Positions 5,519 through 13,600 of a stretch of DNA of 22,044 bases are shown in pieces. The stretch covers positions 1-22,044 of the IMG/VR virus record IMGVR_UViG_3300048050_000048. One strand, 5' to 3'. A program made the position numbers and the translations under genes. The first letter of the stretch is position 1. The number at the start of each line of letters is the position of its first letter. The notes under the pieces were generated by a model. The model did not search any database and was not told the DNA's origin. It saw only the letters and a list, made by a program, of their open reading frames with translations. Source of the stretch: a virus.

Positions 5519-8119
5519 TTAAGAGAGCAGATAACTGATGGTGTAAGTTGTACTGGCGGCAAGCGCAGTGGTAACGCTTAAAGTGAGTTGTGTTTTGCTC
5601 GTGCTCCAACTGAGGCCGGGCACAGCAACCCCATTCGCTCCGCAAACGCCATTAGGGGCAGCCGCTAGAGCGACCGGGAAGACCACTGCGCAGACCTGGC
5701 CAGCGAAAAGTTCGCCTGTGCCTGTTTGTAGCGTGATAAGCCCAGACGCCCCTGTGCCGGTGAGCGTGATTGTTGCTCCCGAACCTACTTGCGTGGAAGC
5801 TCCGAGCGCCGCCGTAGCTGCCGCCGACGAAGAGAGCGCCAGAGACGACACACCGGCAGGCAAGCGCGCGGCGGCCAATGTACCACTGGATATGCTGGCC
5901 GCGCTGAGAGCAAAAGTTGAATAGGCGTTGGATAGCACTTCAGGCCCGGCTTGTACCCATGCGCTAGGGACACCTGCGCAGTTGATGCTGCGCAGGCGCA
6001 CGTTATAACTCTGGCCATCGGACACGTTATTGACATAGCAGGAGCTCACAGCGCCGCCAAACTTGCCCAGCGGCGTCCAAGTGCTAGCTCCGGCCAATTG
6101 CCATTGAACCTCAATCTCTCCGCCAGAGATGACGAAAGCGTCGTTAGGCGGCGTCCACGAAACATAAAGCGAGTTGCGGGCCACGCCGTCTGCCCCGATA
6201 CTCACAGTGTTTGGATAAGTGACCGCGCCGACCGTCGTCCCAGGACCGCTATAGAGCGTTACGGCCTCGGGTCGCGATACTGCCATGATGCCCGCTTGGG
6301 TTGGCTCGGCGTAACCGTAAGGCGAGAGCTGCTCAGTGGTTGCCCAGTTGTTTATCTCCGGACCAGTCTCAGCAATATCCAGCTCGACGGCCAACGTTGG
6401 AACGTTCGCGGATTTGTCGAGAATGAACCGAGTAGCAAGAACCTCGAAATTCTTGGCCGTCCATCCGTAACGAGGATGTGTAAACCCAATCACATCGATA
6501 GCCACGTTCTGATAGCCCTTGAGCGTGGTGCGCAGAGTTCCGCGCCCCTGGAAGCGCCCTCGCATCATGGCGATCTTCTCAAGCCGCTGAGCTGTGGCAG
6601 ACGATGTGGTACAGGGGAAGTGAGCCTCTTTGTAGATACGCTCGCTATTATCCTCGATCAGGTAAGCGTCACCCTCGCCGGGGTCAGTGATGAGCCCATA
6701 TCCATGCTTGTAATCACACATATACGGAGGTACGTCGGCCAACTGCCAGTTATTCTCTGGACTGGTATATGTACCCTTGACTGCGTTCGCAACATCACGG
6801 ATTCCAAAGCGGGGCTTCCAATCAATTGGGCCGACCAGATCCTGGTCAGTAAGTTGCAAAGTCGGCGCAACCCAAGCACTCGGAAAGATGGAATACTGCC
6901 CACCCTGATAACTCAAGCGGCCCGCGCAAGAGGTGAGCATACTTTGCAGAATGGACCCACGCGCTTGGTCGAGAGATACATAGGTATCGCAGGTGTAGCG
7001 CGCCTGTGCGCCTCCGCCGGCCAAGGGGACCTGTTCATCGCAAAGGTTCGCGGCCGCGATCAGTTGCGCCGTTGGAATATCCGTGCCGATACTGAGCCCA
7101 AAGCCTCCCTGCGTGCGTGGCAGGCTCATAAAGTCGGCAATACAGAGCGCGGCATTGTTGGTAAATCCGCGAGTACCGGTGCGCGGGTCGAAAATGTCGT
7201 TTTTTCCCTGAATGACGAAAGACACATTCGGAATTGAAGACGGGAAAACGCCCGAATCGTACCCCATGCGCACATAGGCAAGTGTGCGCCCGAGGCACAA
7301 ATCAGTTGTTGTCCACGATGTGCCACTCGCCAACAAACCTTCAAATGTCGAGGTGTGGTTTCCATTTAGAAACTCAACATAAATCTTGTCTTTATAGTCG
7401 GCATAAAGCGTCCAGAATTGTCCACCATTTGATGTGGCAACCGGACCGCCGCAAACAAACGTAAAAACAGTGTCGTCGTTTGGGCTTACTTGAGTAACGA
7501 TCCAAGTTCCATTGAAGCTATTATCAGGCGACTCTGTAATCGAGATGCTTGAGCCGTCCAGCCCAGAGATACCATCAGCAATCTTCACCGTGACCACGCC
7601 ATTCACGTCGCGACTCATCGATGTGATGTCAGGATGCAACTGAGTGGGCGAATAGCTAGTCCAGCCATATCCAGACCCGTAACGTTCGAGAAGCACCTGC
7701 TTACCATCGATGCGGAGTTGGAACGTTCCCTCATCCGCAACACTCGTATGGCAGTTTAGGACATAAACGCGGTGCAGTTGCTTGTCATTGCTCGTACCCT
7801 GTGAGCTATTCGACTCCTCGAAAATTTTTACGCCACCGACTTTTTGTGTGCCGTAGAGGTATCCCCACGCGCCCACCGGCGTGCTGGCTCCCACGGCGAT
7901 ACCCGCGCGAGGAGCCGTGAGAGCCGCAAGGCCCGACATAGCCCCCGACATAGCCATAGACGCGCCCATGCTGACCAATGAGCTTGTAACAGCCCCCGCA
8001 GTCATAGTTACACCCATTGAGGCCAGCTCGCCAGAGATAGCGATACCTACGCCAGGAATAAAAACGGCAGCACCAATCACAGCCGCGCCGATTGCGACTT
8101 CAGTTATAGCTTTAGCCAT
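5519..8119 (-). CDS. J-like tail hub/tip protein with fibronectin type III and beta C-terminal domains
   Basis: The protein is 866 aa. The first 70 residues are Gly/Ala-rich and hydrophobic (AIGAAVIGAAVFIPGVGIAIS), as at the start of many lambda gpJ-type proteins. The centre (about 80-600) resembles phage tail tip/hub proteins, with segments such as IFDPRTGTRGFTNNAAL and ADFMSLPRTQGG that match the gpJ family. A fibronectin type III-like domain covers about 617-730 (SLYVSWTPPNDAFVISGGEIEVQWQ). The last 135 residues are an Ala/Ser/Thr-rich beta module and are probably the receptor-proximal tip. It would sit at the tail end and contact the host. The ribosome binding site is GGAG 8 nt before ATG. 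It lies at the end of the tail genes, before lysozyme. Confidence 0.82.
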   Translation of the reverse strand: MAKAITEVAIGAAVIGAAVFIPGVGIAISGELASMGVTMTAGAVTSSLVSMGASMAMSGAMSGLAALTAPRAGIAVGASTPVGAWGYLYGTQKVGGVKIFEESNSSQGTSNDKQLHRVYVLNCHTSVADEGTFQLRIDGKQVLLERYGSGYGWTSYSPTQLHPDITSMSRDVNGVVTVKIADGISGLDGSSISITESPDNSFNGTWIVTQVSPNDDTVFTFVCGGPVATSNGGQFWTLYADYKDKIYVEFLNGNHTSTFEGLLASGTSWTTTDLCLGRTLAYVRMGYDSGVFPSSIPNVSFVIQGKNDIFDPRTGTRGFTNNAALCIADFMSLPRTQGGFGLSIGTDIPTAQLIAAANLCDEQVPLAGGGAQARYTCDTYVSLDQARGSILQSMLTSCAGRLSYQGGQYSIFPSAWVAPTLQLTDQDLVGPIDWKPRFGIRDVANAVKGTYTSPENNWQLADVPPYMCDYKHGYGLITDPGEGDAYLIEDNSERIYKEAHFPCTTSSATAQRLEKIAMMRGRFQGRGTLRTTLKGYQNVAIDVIGFTHPRYGWTAKNFEVLATRFILDKSANVPTLAVELDIAETGPEINNWATTEQLSPYGYAEPTQAGIMAVSRPEAVTLYSGPGTTVGAVTYPNTVSIGADGVARNSLYVSWTPPNDAFVISGGEIEVQWQLAGASTWTPLGKFGGAVSSCYVNNVSDGQSYNVRLRSINCAGVPSAWVQAGPEVLSNAYSTFALSAASISSGTLAAARLPAGVSSLALSSSAAATAALGASTQVGSGATITLTGTGASGLITLQTGTGELFAGQVCAVVFPVALAAAPNGVCGANGVAVPGLSWSTSKTQLTLSVTTALAASTTYTISYLLS

Positions 8120-8149
8120 GATTATTTCTCCAAGTCGATAATGGGTGAG

Positions 8150-8575
8150 CTACACTCGCCACGCGCGGGTAGCGAGAGAGAGAGGACGGCGGACTATGCC
8201 CCGCGCGCCAGGAGTGAGTATTTCCGTGCCATGCATGGCCACGATGCCGAGGCTAGAGACTCGGCCTTTGCGCAAGAGCACCGCGTCGCCGCGTTGAGCG
8301 CACAAGACAAGTACCTCTTGCAATCCGTAACGCACGGCAAGATATTGCGCCGCCGCCTCCATGGTGGCGCGCCCACAGAGCAACCGGATGGCAGCAAACG
8401 CCGTTGCCCGATTGCCGTAGCGCCCGCGCAAAGGTTCGGCAACATCTACGCCAGTCATGGCACGGATTGCGCCCGCCACGAAAAGGCCGCAGTCTAGATC
8501 GCCGTAGCGGAAGCGCGACCGCTCACACTGCGCCAAGTAGTCGCTGAGCGCGACTGGCCAGTTTGGATTTCTCAT
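8150..8575 (-). CDS. DUF6950/NlpC-P60-like tail assembly protein
   Basis: The protein is 141 aa. The N-terminus NWPVALSDYLAQCERSRF followed by RYGDLDCGLFVAGAIRAMTG matches the DUF6950 pattern, with a DC pair at the start of a helix, as in cysteine-peptidase (NlpC/P60) folds. LRGRYGNRATAFAAI follows. Homologues sit between small tail proteins and the tail hub, and are thought to act like lambda gpK in tail-tip assembly or local cell-wall cutting. A clear His of a catalytic pair may be in IVAMHGTEIL, in the second half. Enzyme activity is an inference; the positional fit before the J-like gene is good. Confidence 0.75.
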   Translation of the reverse strand: MRNPNWPVALSDYLAQCERSRFRYGDLDCGLFVAGAIRAMTGVDVAEPLRGRYGNRATAFAAIRLLCGRATMEAAAQYLAVRYGLQEVLVLCAQRGDAVLLRKGRVSSLGIVAMHGTEILTPGARGIVRRPLSLATRAWRV

Positions 8576-8582
8576 AAGTCAC

Positions 8583-9206
8583 CTACACGTTATTGACGGA
8601 GGACGGCTTGACGCCCCAGAAGGTAACGCGCTCCTGCTGTCCGGCGACGAATCGCATTCCCGTATCGACAGTTGTGGACGGCAAACCGAGTCGCGTCAGG
8701 GTGGCAGCCAGATCAATCTGATGATCGTCGTTGGTATAGCGCCGATAGCAGGGGCGGTTCAGATCCACGAGGACATTTTCAACAGTGATGGAGCAGGTGC
8801 AAGTTTCAGCATCATCGCTCATTGACGGTTGATCCATCTTGCCCTGATAGATCATGAGCGGGTTGGGAATGAGCGCCGCCGTTACCGGATCGAAGAGCGC
8901 CAACCAGAGTTGCACATTGCCGAGGATGCGCGTCTCGGTGAGCACCTCGCCGAGCATATCTGACGGGATTCCTGAGAGCGTGAGGGTAATACCCTTGGCC
9001 TCGATGGTGGAGTCTTCGGAGATAGCCGAGACGGAGCCAAGTTCCCCAATACCCTGGAAGGTCATGCCGTTCCACGTGTATGGCCCGAGCCCCGTCCACA
9101 CATTCACAATGGAAGTGGCGAAGGTCATCGTGCAGAAAAGTGCAGGGCAAACATAGGGCGCGCAGAGAGCTGCGGTGAAGGCGGGAGTCATTCCAGAACG
9201 CGGCAT
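8583..9206 (-). CDS. Distal tail/baseplate-like protein (resembles DUF2163 family)
   Basis: The protein is 207 aa from ATG 9206, which overlaps the previous stop as TAATG; longer in-frame starts lie inside the upstream gene. It is mainly beta strand, with VNVWTGLGPYTWNGMTFQGIG near the start and YQGKMDQPSMSDDAETCTCSITVENVLVDLNRP in the middle. The phrase order (DGxTY-like start, ITLSGIP, then CYRRYTNDDHQ) is reminiscent of DUF2163/BR0599 tail proteins that precede the NlpC-like gene in many siphoviruses. The role is inferred from position and overall resemblance; no catalytic motif is seen. Confidence 0.65.
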   Translation of the reverse strand: MPRSGMTPAFTAALCAPYVCPALFCTMTFATSIVNVWTGLGPYTWNGMTFQGIGELGSVSAISEDSTIEAKGITLTLSGIPSDMLGEVLTETRILGNVQLWLALFDPVTAALIPNPLMIYQGKMDQPSMSDDAETCTCSITVENVLVDLNRPCYRRYTNDDHQIDLAATLTRLGLPSTTVDTGMRFVAGQQERVTFWGVKPSSVNNV

Positions 9207-9850
9207 TAGAGCGCCTCCCGGATGGCAAATCCCGACACGCCGTAGTTGCCAGCGTTCGTGCTGAACTTGTTGCCAGTGTTTTTCGCCAGGCGGAAGAGCC
9301 CTTTGCAATTGCGCGTTTGGACGGTAACCCCATCCGCCGGAAGGTCGCGCAGGTTTGGCCACACGGCCAAGGTTGCACTACCGCTAGCGTCAGAATTTAC
9401 AGAGTTCAGAACCTTGTAGAGCCGGTTGCCGACCTGGATAAGATCGCCGGGCAAGAGCTGGGAAATAACACTCGGCGACCAGCCGCGCGTGACCAGGCTA
9501 TATCCCGTCTGCCCGGCCCCATTGACGACAGGTGTTCCACGGGCTGGCCCCTTGGGAATCGCGGCCTTAGGATCGCCGAGCATGAAGGCGTTGGCCTGGC
9601 CACGGCACTGCAAGATAAACGCTGACCAAGCATCGGCGGAATAGCGGTGGATCGGCGGAAAGCTCACTTGCCCAGACCACATGCTCTGTTGCCAATCAAA
9701 TACCTGCGATAGATATGCAAAAGACCCTTCAGTCGCAGAGACCTTCTCTTGCGGATCCCACTCGATAGAAGATGGAGCCGTGACGCCGGGCATGGTGTCA
9801 CACGGCAGGCCAATGATATTCAGCCCGTTGAATGTGGTGAGGATTGACAT
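9206..9850 (-). CDS. Minor tail protein upstream of the DUF2163-like gene
   Basis: The protein is 214 aa. It contains DWQQSMWSGQVSFPPIHRYSADAWSAFILQ (a recurring pattern in distal tail proteins), a central loop with Pro/Gly, and a C-terminus GLFRLAKNTGNKFSTNAGNYGVSGFAIREAL that matches the conserved end of a phage tail protein family. The ribosome binding site GGAG is 4 nt before the ATG. A terminator-like hairpin lies only about 13-20 bp upstream of that ATG, so this gene begins a transcription segment that may be attenuated. A distal-tail function is inferred from context. Confidence 0.65.
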   Translation of the reverse strand: MSILTTFNGLNIIGLPCDTMPGVTAPSSIEWDPQEKVSATEGSFAYLSQVFDWQQSMWSGQVSFPPIHRYSADAWSAFILQCRGQANAFMLGDPKAAIPKGPARGTPVVNGAGQTGYSLVTRGWSPSVISQLLPGDLIQVGNRLYKVLNSVNSDASGSATLAVWPNLRDLPADGVTVQTRNCKGLFRLAKNTGNKFSTNAGNYGVSGFAIREAL

Positions 9851-9862
9851 ACAGCTCCAAAG

Positions 9863-9887
9863 AAAAAATGGCGACCCGAAAGCCGCC
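9863..9887 (-). terminator. Intrinsic terminator between the MazG-like gene and the tail genes
   Basis: On the minus strand GGCGGC-TTTCGG-GTCGCC forms a 6-bp stem (one G.T pair) followed by A and six T residues. It lies after the MazG-like gene and directly ahead of the ribosome binding site of the next tail gene, so it would cut the structural operon unless read through or antiterminated. Confidence 0.65.
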
Positions 9888-10053
9888 CTGCTGTGTTCAA
9901 TTGAATTGCGCGGCGGTCGAAGTGCTCCGTCTCGGGATTTTCGGGGAATCCATTAGCCCGGCCACACTGCACCGGATTCATCCCTTGAGATTCATCCCCA
10001 CGCTGCCACCGCGCAAACTTGTTCAGGCACCGCAGTGCCGACATTGTTACTGC
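9888..10053. other. Gap after the MazG-like gene; no supported gene
   Basis: A minus-strand frame of 74 codons (10044-9820) crosses this gap but has no good ribosome binding site and overlaps the next tail gene, so it is not called. A direct repeat GATTCATCCC occurs at 9975-9984 and 9989-9998. I see nothing else. Confidence 0.5.
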
Positions 10054-10353
10054 CTACATGATCTTTCCAAAGATGCGGCCAAACTTCGCTTTCCAGGCCT
10101 CCACTTCTCCTCTGCGCACATCGCCAACCTCAAAAAGCAGATCGAGTGCATAGCAAACTCTTCCGACCTCACGCTCGACTGCCATACGATTCGTCACCCC
10201 CTTATTTTCAGGCGATTCCCATCCATCCCGCAGAATCCATCCAACCTCCGCAGCCACGCGGGAACAAGACTCCGAGCACAGCGCCAATCGTTCCACCTCG
10301 TCATCTGTGAGGCGTACCCGCTTACTGCTGAGTTTGATTGCGTTTTTCTTCAT
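10054..10353 (-). CDS. MazG-like protein with altered metal-binding motifs
   Basis: The protein is 99 aa from ATG 10353 (AGAGGAA 9 nt upstream). The pattern follows small MazG-like nucleotide pyrophosphohydrolases: a first helix ending LRDGWES, then NRMAVEREVGRVCYALDLLFEVGDV, then a last helix EVEAWKAKFGRI. Active MazG enzymes bind Mg2+ through ExxE and ExxD pairs. Here the first is ESCS (28-31) and the second is EVGR (62-65), so each pair has lost its second acidic residue. Catalysis is therefore doubtful; nucleotide binding without hydrolysis is possible. The gene lies inside the tail block, is followed by its own terminator and looks like cargo rather than a virion gene. Confidence 0.6.
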   Translation of the reverse strand: MKKNAIKLSSKRVRLTDDEVERLALCSESCSRVAAEVGWILRDGWESPENKGVTNRMAVEREVGRVCYALDLLFEVGDVRRGEVEAWKAKFGRIFGKIM

Positions 10354-10397
10354 TCCGTCCGTTCCTCTTGGTACCGCAGTACCAGCAAAAGCGTTAC

Positions 10398-13058
10398 CTA
10401 GTGCGTCGCCCAGGCATAGGTTGTGCCGTTGGTTGTGCTGCAAATGACCGTAGCCGTTATCGCACCGCCGCTGGTGTAGGCGCCCATGTAGGTCGGGCTC
10501 GTGGCGTCACTCACGACAGCCAACCGGCCCGCAAATAATGACGAGCAAGTGGGTAATGGTGTGCCAGCCGCACTATACAAATACGGCGTTATGTTTGCAG
10601 CGGGGTAGCCTTTAACGCCGAGGATAAATCCACTCGCATTGGCAGCAATGAGGCCGTTTTTAATCTGTAGATGCCCGTCCGTGCTATCTGTCAGTTTTTC
10701 TCCGCCCTTGGTGGAGATATCGAGGGTGCCAACCGAATCGCCCACAAATGACAGCCGGGTTACAGGAGCAGATGGCTCGCCAACCAAGCACGGTGTGGAT
10801 AGGCAAGCAAATCCGTGGTTTATACCCCATGTGCCATCTAAATCATCGGCGAATGTTCCTCCGTTTTTGCCCACCATATAGATAGACCCTACAGAGGTTC
10901 CTTGGATATTTAGGGCACCGTAGTAGCCAGATGATGTGCCAAGGCTTCCGTGGCTGAGGCTGTAGAGGTCCCCAAACAACCCGATTGTCCCGTCCATATT
11001 GCCAGCGATAAACGGGCTACCACTCCCGCCACTAGCCTTAAGCCACACTTGGTTCGTAGCAATGTGGCCCATTCCGAGAATGGGCGCTGCTGTATTCCCC
11101 TCGCCGATCCCGCAGTTTTGTGTGCAAACGAGGTTAACGCCAACCAATTGCACGCTGCCATCTGCCGCAACCTGTATGGTCCCGCCGCCAACGATCTGGT
11201 ATATCGTCGTGCTTTTCCGCACATAGGCCGGATAGGTCGGATTAATAGTTGCTTTCCCCAAAGCCCCCCACAAATCACTGGTACGGACCAATGTTTTGGG
11301 GGCTAGATACATCGCGCTCGAAGCCGCGACAAAACTAGCAACGGCACCATATCCATTGGTATAGTTGGCGTTCGCTGCGCTAAGCCAGTTATCGCCAAGG
11401 TGTGTGCTGTCGATCCCGACCACTGCGGCCCCGCTGCTGTGCGTTGCAGGGGTTGTTGATCCATATCCGCGCGTCACTGTAGCCGTTAATCCGCCCGATG
11501 TAACAAGCATGTATTCCGAATCAATCTTAAGCAAATAGCCACCCGAAACCCCAGCGCTCAAACTGATAGTCTCAGACGTACCTGCTGCCGGAGCATCCGT
11601 GATCGCTGCCGACAGCGTGGCGGAGTAGTCCTGCGCACGCAGCGACGATGGAGGTACATCGTTTGCATAATCGAGCGCATCCGTAGGCAAGGTCGGCTGA
11701 TACGCCGCCACCAGCATCGAGCGCACATCGACATAATTGCTCGGGTAAGTTGCCATGATCCAGGCATTGATCGATAGGATGCTCGCGTAGCCGGTAGTCC
11801 CCGAGGGCTCGTTTGTTCCGTTGATGACAGTCAGGACGACGTAATTCTGACCGGACGAAACTGCCTTAGCGACCATCGCCGCTATATCCGCCGCCACTTG
11901 GCAATTGTTGATAGTTGTTACAGTTGGATACTGCGGGCATCCGGAGAAGTTATTGCGCCCGGCCCATATGAGTTGCGTGCTATTGAGCAGGTTGCCGAGC
12001 ACAGGAGTCCACCCGGTTCCAGCCGCAACGCTGACGGCTGAAGCCGGGTAGACGTCAGGGGTGAACGGGTAGGTGCCCGAGCCGTACGCCACATATCCCG
12101 TTACCGGAGGAGTGCTCTGGATCGTGATCTGCACTCCAGTGCTGGAGCTTTGTGCTGTCACGGGCCCGTTTCCGCTAGGAAACGAAAGGTTCACCGCGCC
12201 GCTTGTGGGGATAGTGACGGCACTCGTGATCGTTTGCTTGGACGTCCCCGACCACGCGCCCATACGTACTGCGACCTGCCCGGATGTCTGACCACCAACG
12301 CCCTGATTGTTTACAGGCTGACCGATCTTAAGGGCAAGCTGGCTTGGATAGTCAATGCTATACGTAAGGCCTTGCTCTCCATGGGTAAGCGAGTCACCCC
12401 AAGCCGTTGGTGAGGAGAATCCGCTAGGTTGAGCAGTTGTGGTCGCGACGGTGCTTGCGGTCAGCGTTCCAGGCACAAGGAAATCGCCGTTAACGCCGGT
12501 CGCCGTCACCGCGCCCGTATCCCCTTTGAGCCCCTGATCGCCCTTCGGAATACCGCAATTGAGCAGATACGGGCTCGATCCAGATATTGTGCAGGATGCG
12601 CCCGCGCCAGGCGCGAGCGTAGTGATGGCACCCACGGATATCGCCGAGACGGGCAAGGTGACAAGGTTTGGATCATAGGTATCCAGCGTCCAACTTGTAC
12701 CAGTAATGGGCGTCATGCCGTAATCGCGCATGATGGCACCCGTAGCGCGGTTGGCGGTGTACACGTGGTAATAGATACCCGCAGGCGACGGAGCCACAGT
12801 AAGGCCAGCTTGCAGCACACCATTCGATATGAGGCCGCAGACTGCGTTGGGGACAACTTGGATCGACCCGACGCGAAAGCCCGTCGCCGTTTCCGTTGCA
12901 TCTACCGGCGCAAAGCAAAGTTTTGCCGAGGCAACAGGCCGCTCGAATGCGTCGGCGACCTGCGAGGCAGAGACAGCCACCTGGCCAAAAGCGATACGCG
13001 GAATCAGCAAGGCGACGAGAAGAAGGGAAAGAACGAGAAAAGCAATGCGACGAATCAT
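10398..13058 (-). CDS. Large SGNH-hydrolase protein with signal peptide and collagen-like segment, tail-fibre/spike candidate
   Basis: The protein is 886 aa. Residues 1-25 form a classical Sec signal: RR, a 16-residue hydrophobic core, then a small-residue site at AFG-Q. A collagen-like G-x-y run (KGDQGLKGDTG, about 172-182) follows a beta-rich N-terminal domain. An SGNH/GDSL esterase core follows, with block I GDSLTHG (nucleophile Ser223), block II NQGVGGQ (about 252-257), block III WAGRNN (365-370) and block V DSTH (Asp550, His553). A beta module around 485-548 is inserted before block V. The C-terminal 280 residues are repetitive, Gly/Ser/Thr-rich and fibre-like. Phage SGNH domains usually deacetylate surface polysaccharide. 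The start overlaps the upstream stop (TAATG). A cleaved signal peptide is odd for a virion protein. Confidence 0.78.
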   Translation of the reverse strand: MIRRIAFLVLSLLLVALLIPRIAFGQVAVSASQVADAFERPVASAKLCFAPVDATETATGFRVGSIQVVPNAVCGLISNGVLQAGLTVAPSPAGIYYHVYTANRATGAIMRDYGMTPITGTSWTLDTYDPNLVTLPVSAISVGAITTLAPGAGASCTISGSSPYLLNCGIPKGDQGLKGDTGAVTATGVNGDFLVPGTLTASTVATTTAQPSGFSSPTAWGDSLTHGEQGLTYSIDYPSQLALKIGQPVNNQGVGGQTSGQVAVRMGAWSGTSKQTITSAVTIPTSGAVNLSFPSGNGPVTAQSSSTGVQITIQSTPPVTGYVAYGSGTYPFTPDVYPASAVSVAAGTGWTPVLGNLLNSTQLIWAGRNNFSGCPQYPTVTTINNCQVAADIAAMVAKAVSSGQNYVVLTVINGTNEPSGTTGYASILSINAWIMATYPSNYVDVRSMLVAAYQPTLPTDALDYANDVPPSSLRAQDYSATLSAAITDAPAAGTSETISLSAGVSGGYLLKIDSEYMLVTSGGLTATVTRGYGSTTPATHSSGAAVVGIDSTHLGDNWLSAANANYTNGYGAVASFVAASSAMYLAPKTLVRTSDLWGALGKATINPTYPAYVRKSTTIYQIVGGGTIQVAADGSVQLVGVNLVCTQNCGIGEGNTAAPILGMGHIATNQVWLKASGGSGSPFIAGNMDGTIGLFGDLYSLSHGSLGTSSGYYGALNIQGTSVGSIYMVGKNGGTFADDLDGTWGINHGFACLSTPCLVGEPSAPVTRLSFVGDSVGTLDISTKGGEKLTDSTDGHLQIKNGLIAANASGFILGVKGYPAANITPYLYSAAGTPLPTCSSLFAGRLAVVSDATSPTYMGAYTSGGAITATVICSTTNGTTYAWATH

Positions 13059-13456
13059 TATTCGATTTCCTCACCGGTAAAAATGGCGGCCCAAGTGGTC
13101 GCGGCTGGAGTTGGCGGCAGGGCAAAAGAGCTGCTCGTACCAAAGGTCTGGATTGGCTTTCCGGAGGTACCATCCCAAAGCACAGCCGAGTAAGTGGAGG
13201 CTGGGTTGTCTGTGCTGTCGGTAGTCGAATCAACCGACACGGCGGGGATGGTAAGAGCGCCGTTCGCCACCGTGCATGGATAGGACTGATAGAACGTGCC
13301 CAGGCCAGCCGATTTGAGATTGTCGGGGACTGTGCGCGGATAAAATGTGCCGGTTGCAGCAGTGAAATCAGCGTTGGTGTAGATGCGCAGGGAAACGCCT
13401 GAAGTGTTGCCCTGCCATCCGGAGACGGTTACAGATGCGATGGTGATGAGTGACAC
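13058..13456 (-). CDS. Small beta-rich tail-associated protein
   Basis: The protein is 132 aa from a GTG start at 13456, chosen because GGAGG lies 6-8 nt upstream; the ATG at 13537 has no site and would add an unlikely N-terminus. It is predicted to be almost all beta strand, rich in Ser/Thr, with SLRIYTNADFTAATGTFYP early and STYSAVLWDGTSGKPIQTF followed by FALPPTPAATTW late. The last pattern is common in small domains that connect phage fibres to the tail. It is translationally coupled to the SGNH protein downstream (TAATG), so it may be its adaptor or assembly partner. No enzymatic motif is seen. Confidence 0.6.
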   Translation of the reverse strand: MSLITIASVTVSGWQGNTSGVSLRIYTNADFTAATGTFYPRTVPDNLKSAGLGTFYQSYPCTVANGALTIPAVSVDSTTDSTDNPASTYSAVLWDGTSGKPIQTFGTSSSFALPPTPAATTWAAIFTGEEIE

Positions 13457-13600
13457 GGTTTTCCTCCGCAACACCTGCGGTGGGGCAGGCGTCAAGGTTC
13501 GATGGAAAGTGATAACAAACAAGGGAAAAGCAAACACAGAGCCGCAGCAGCCAGAAGGCGCGGGAACACTGGCTGTCTGCTCTCAACTGTTAGCTGCTTT

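Noticed and set aside
5951-7237. Long plus-strand ORF (428 codons) opposite the tail hub gene
   Set aside because: It is antisense to a well-supported tail gene, has no ribosome binding site and no recognisable protein pattern; it is a GC-driven shadow frame.
10007-10023. Shared CCGCGCAAACTTG word with position 21620-21632
   Set aside because: A 13-bp match in 22 kb of GC-rich DNA is expected by chance a few times; the surrounding sequences do not align.
9820-10044. 74-codon minus-strand ORF in the gap after the MazG-like gene
   Set aside because: No good ribosome binding site, overlaps the next tail gene and crosses the terminator hairpin; no recognisable pattern.
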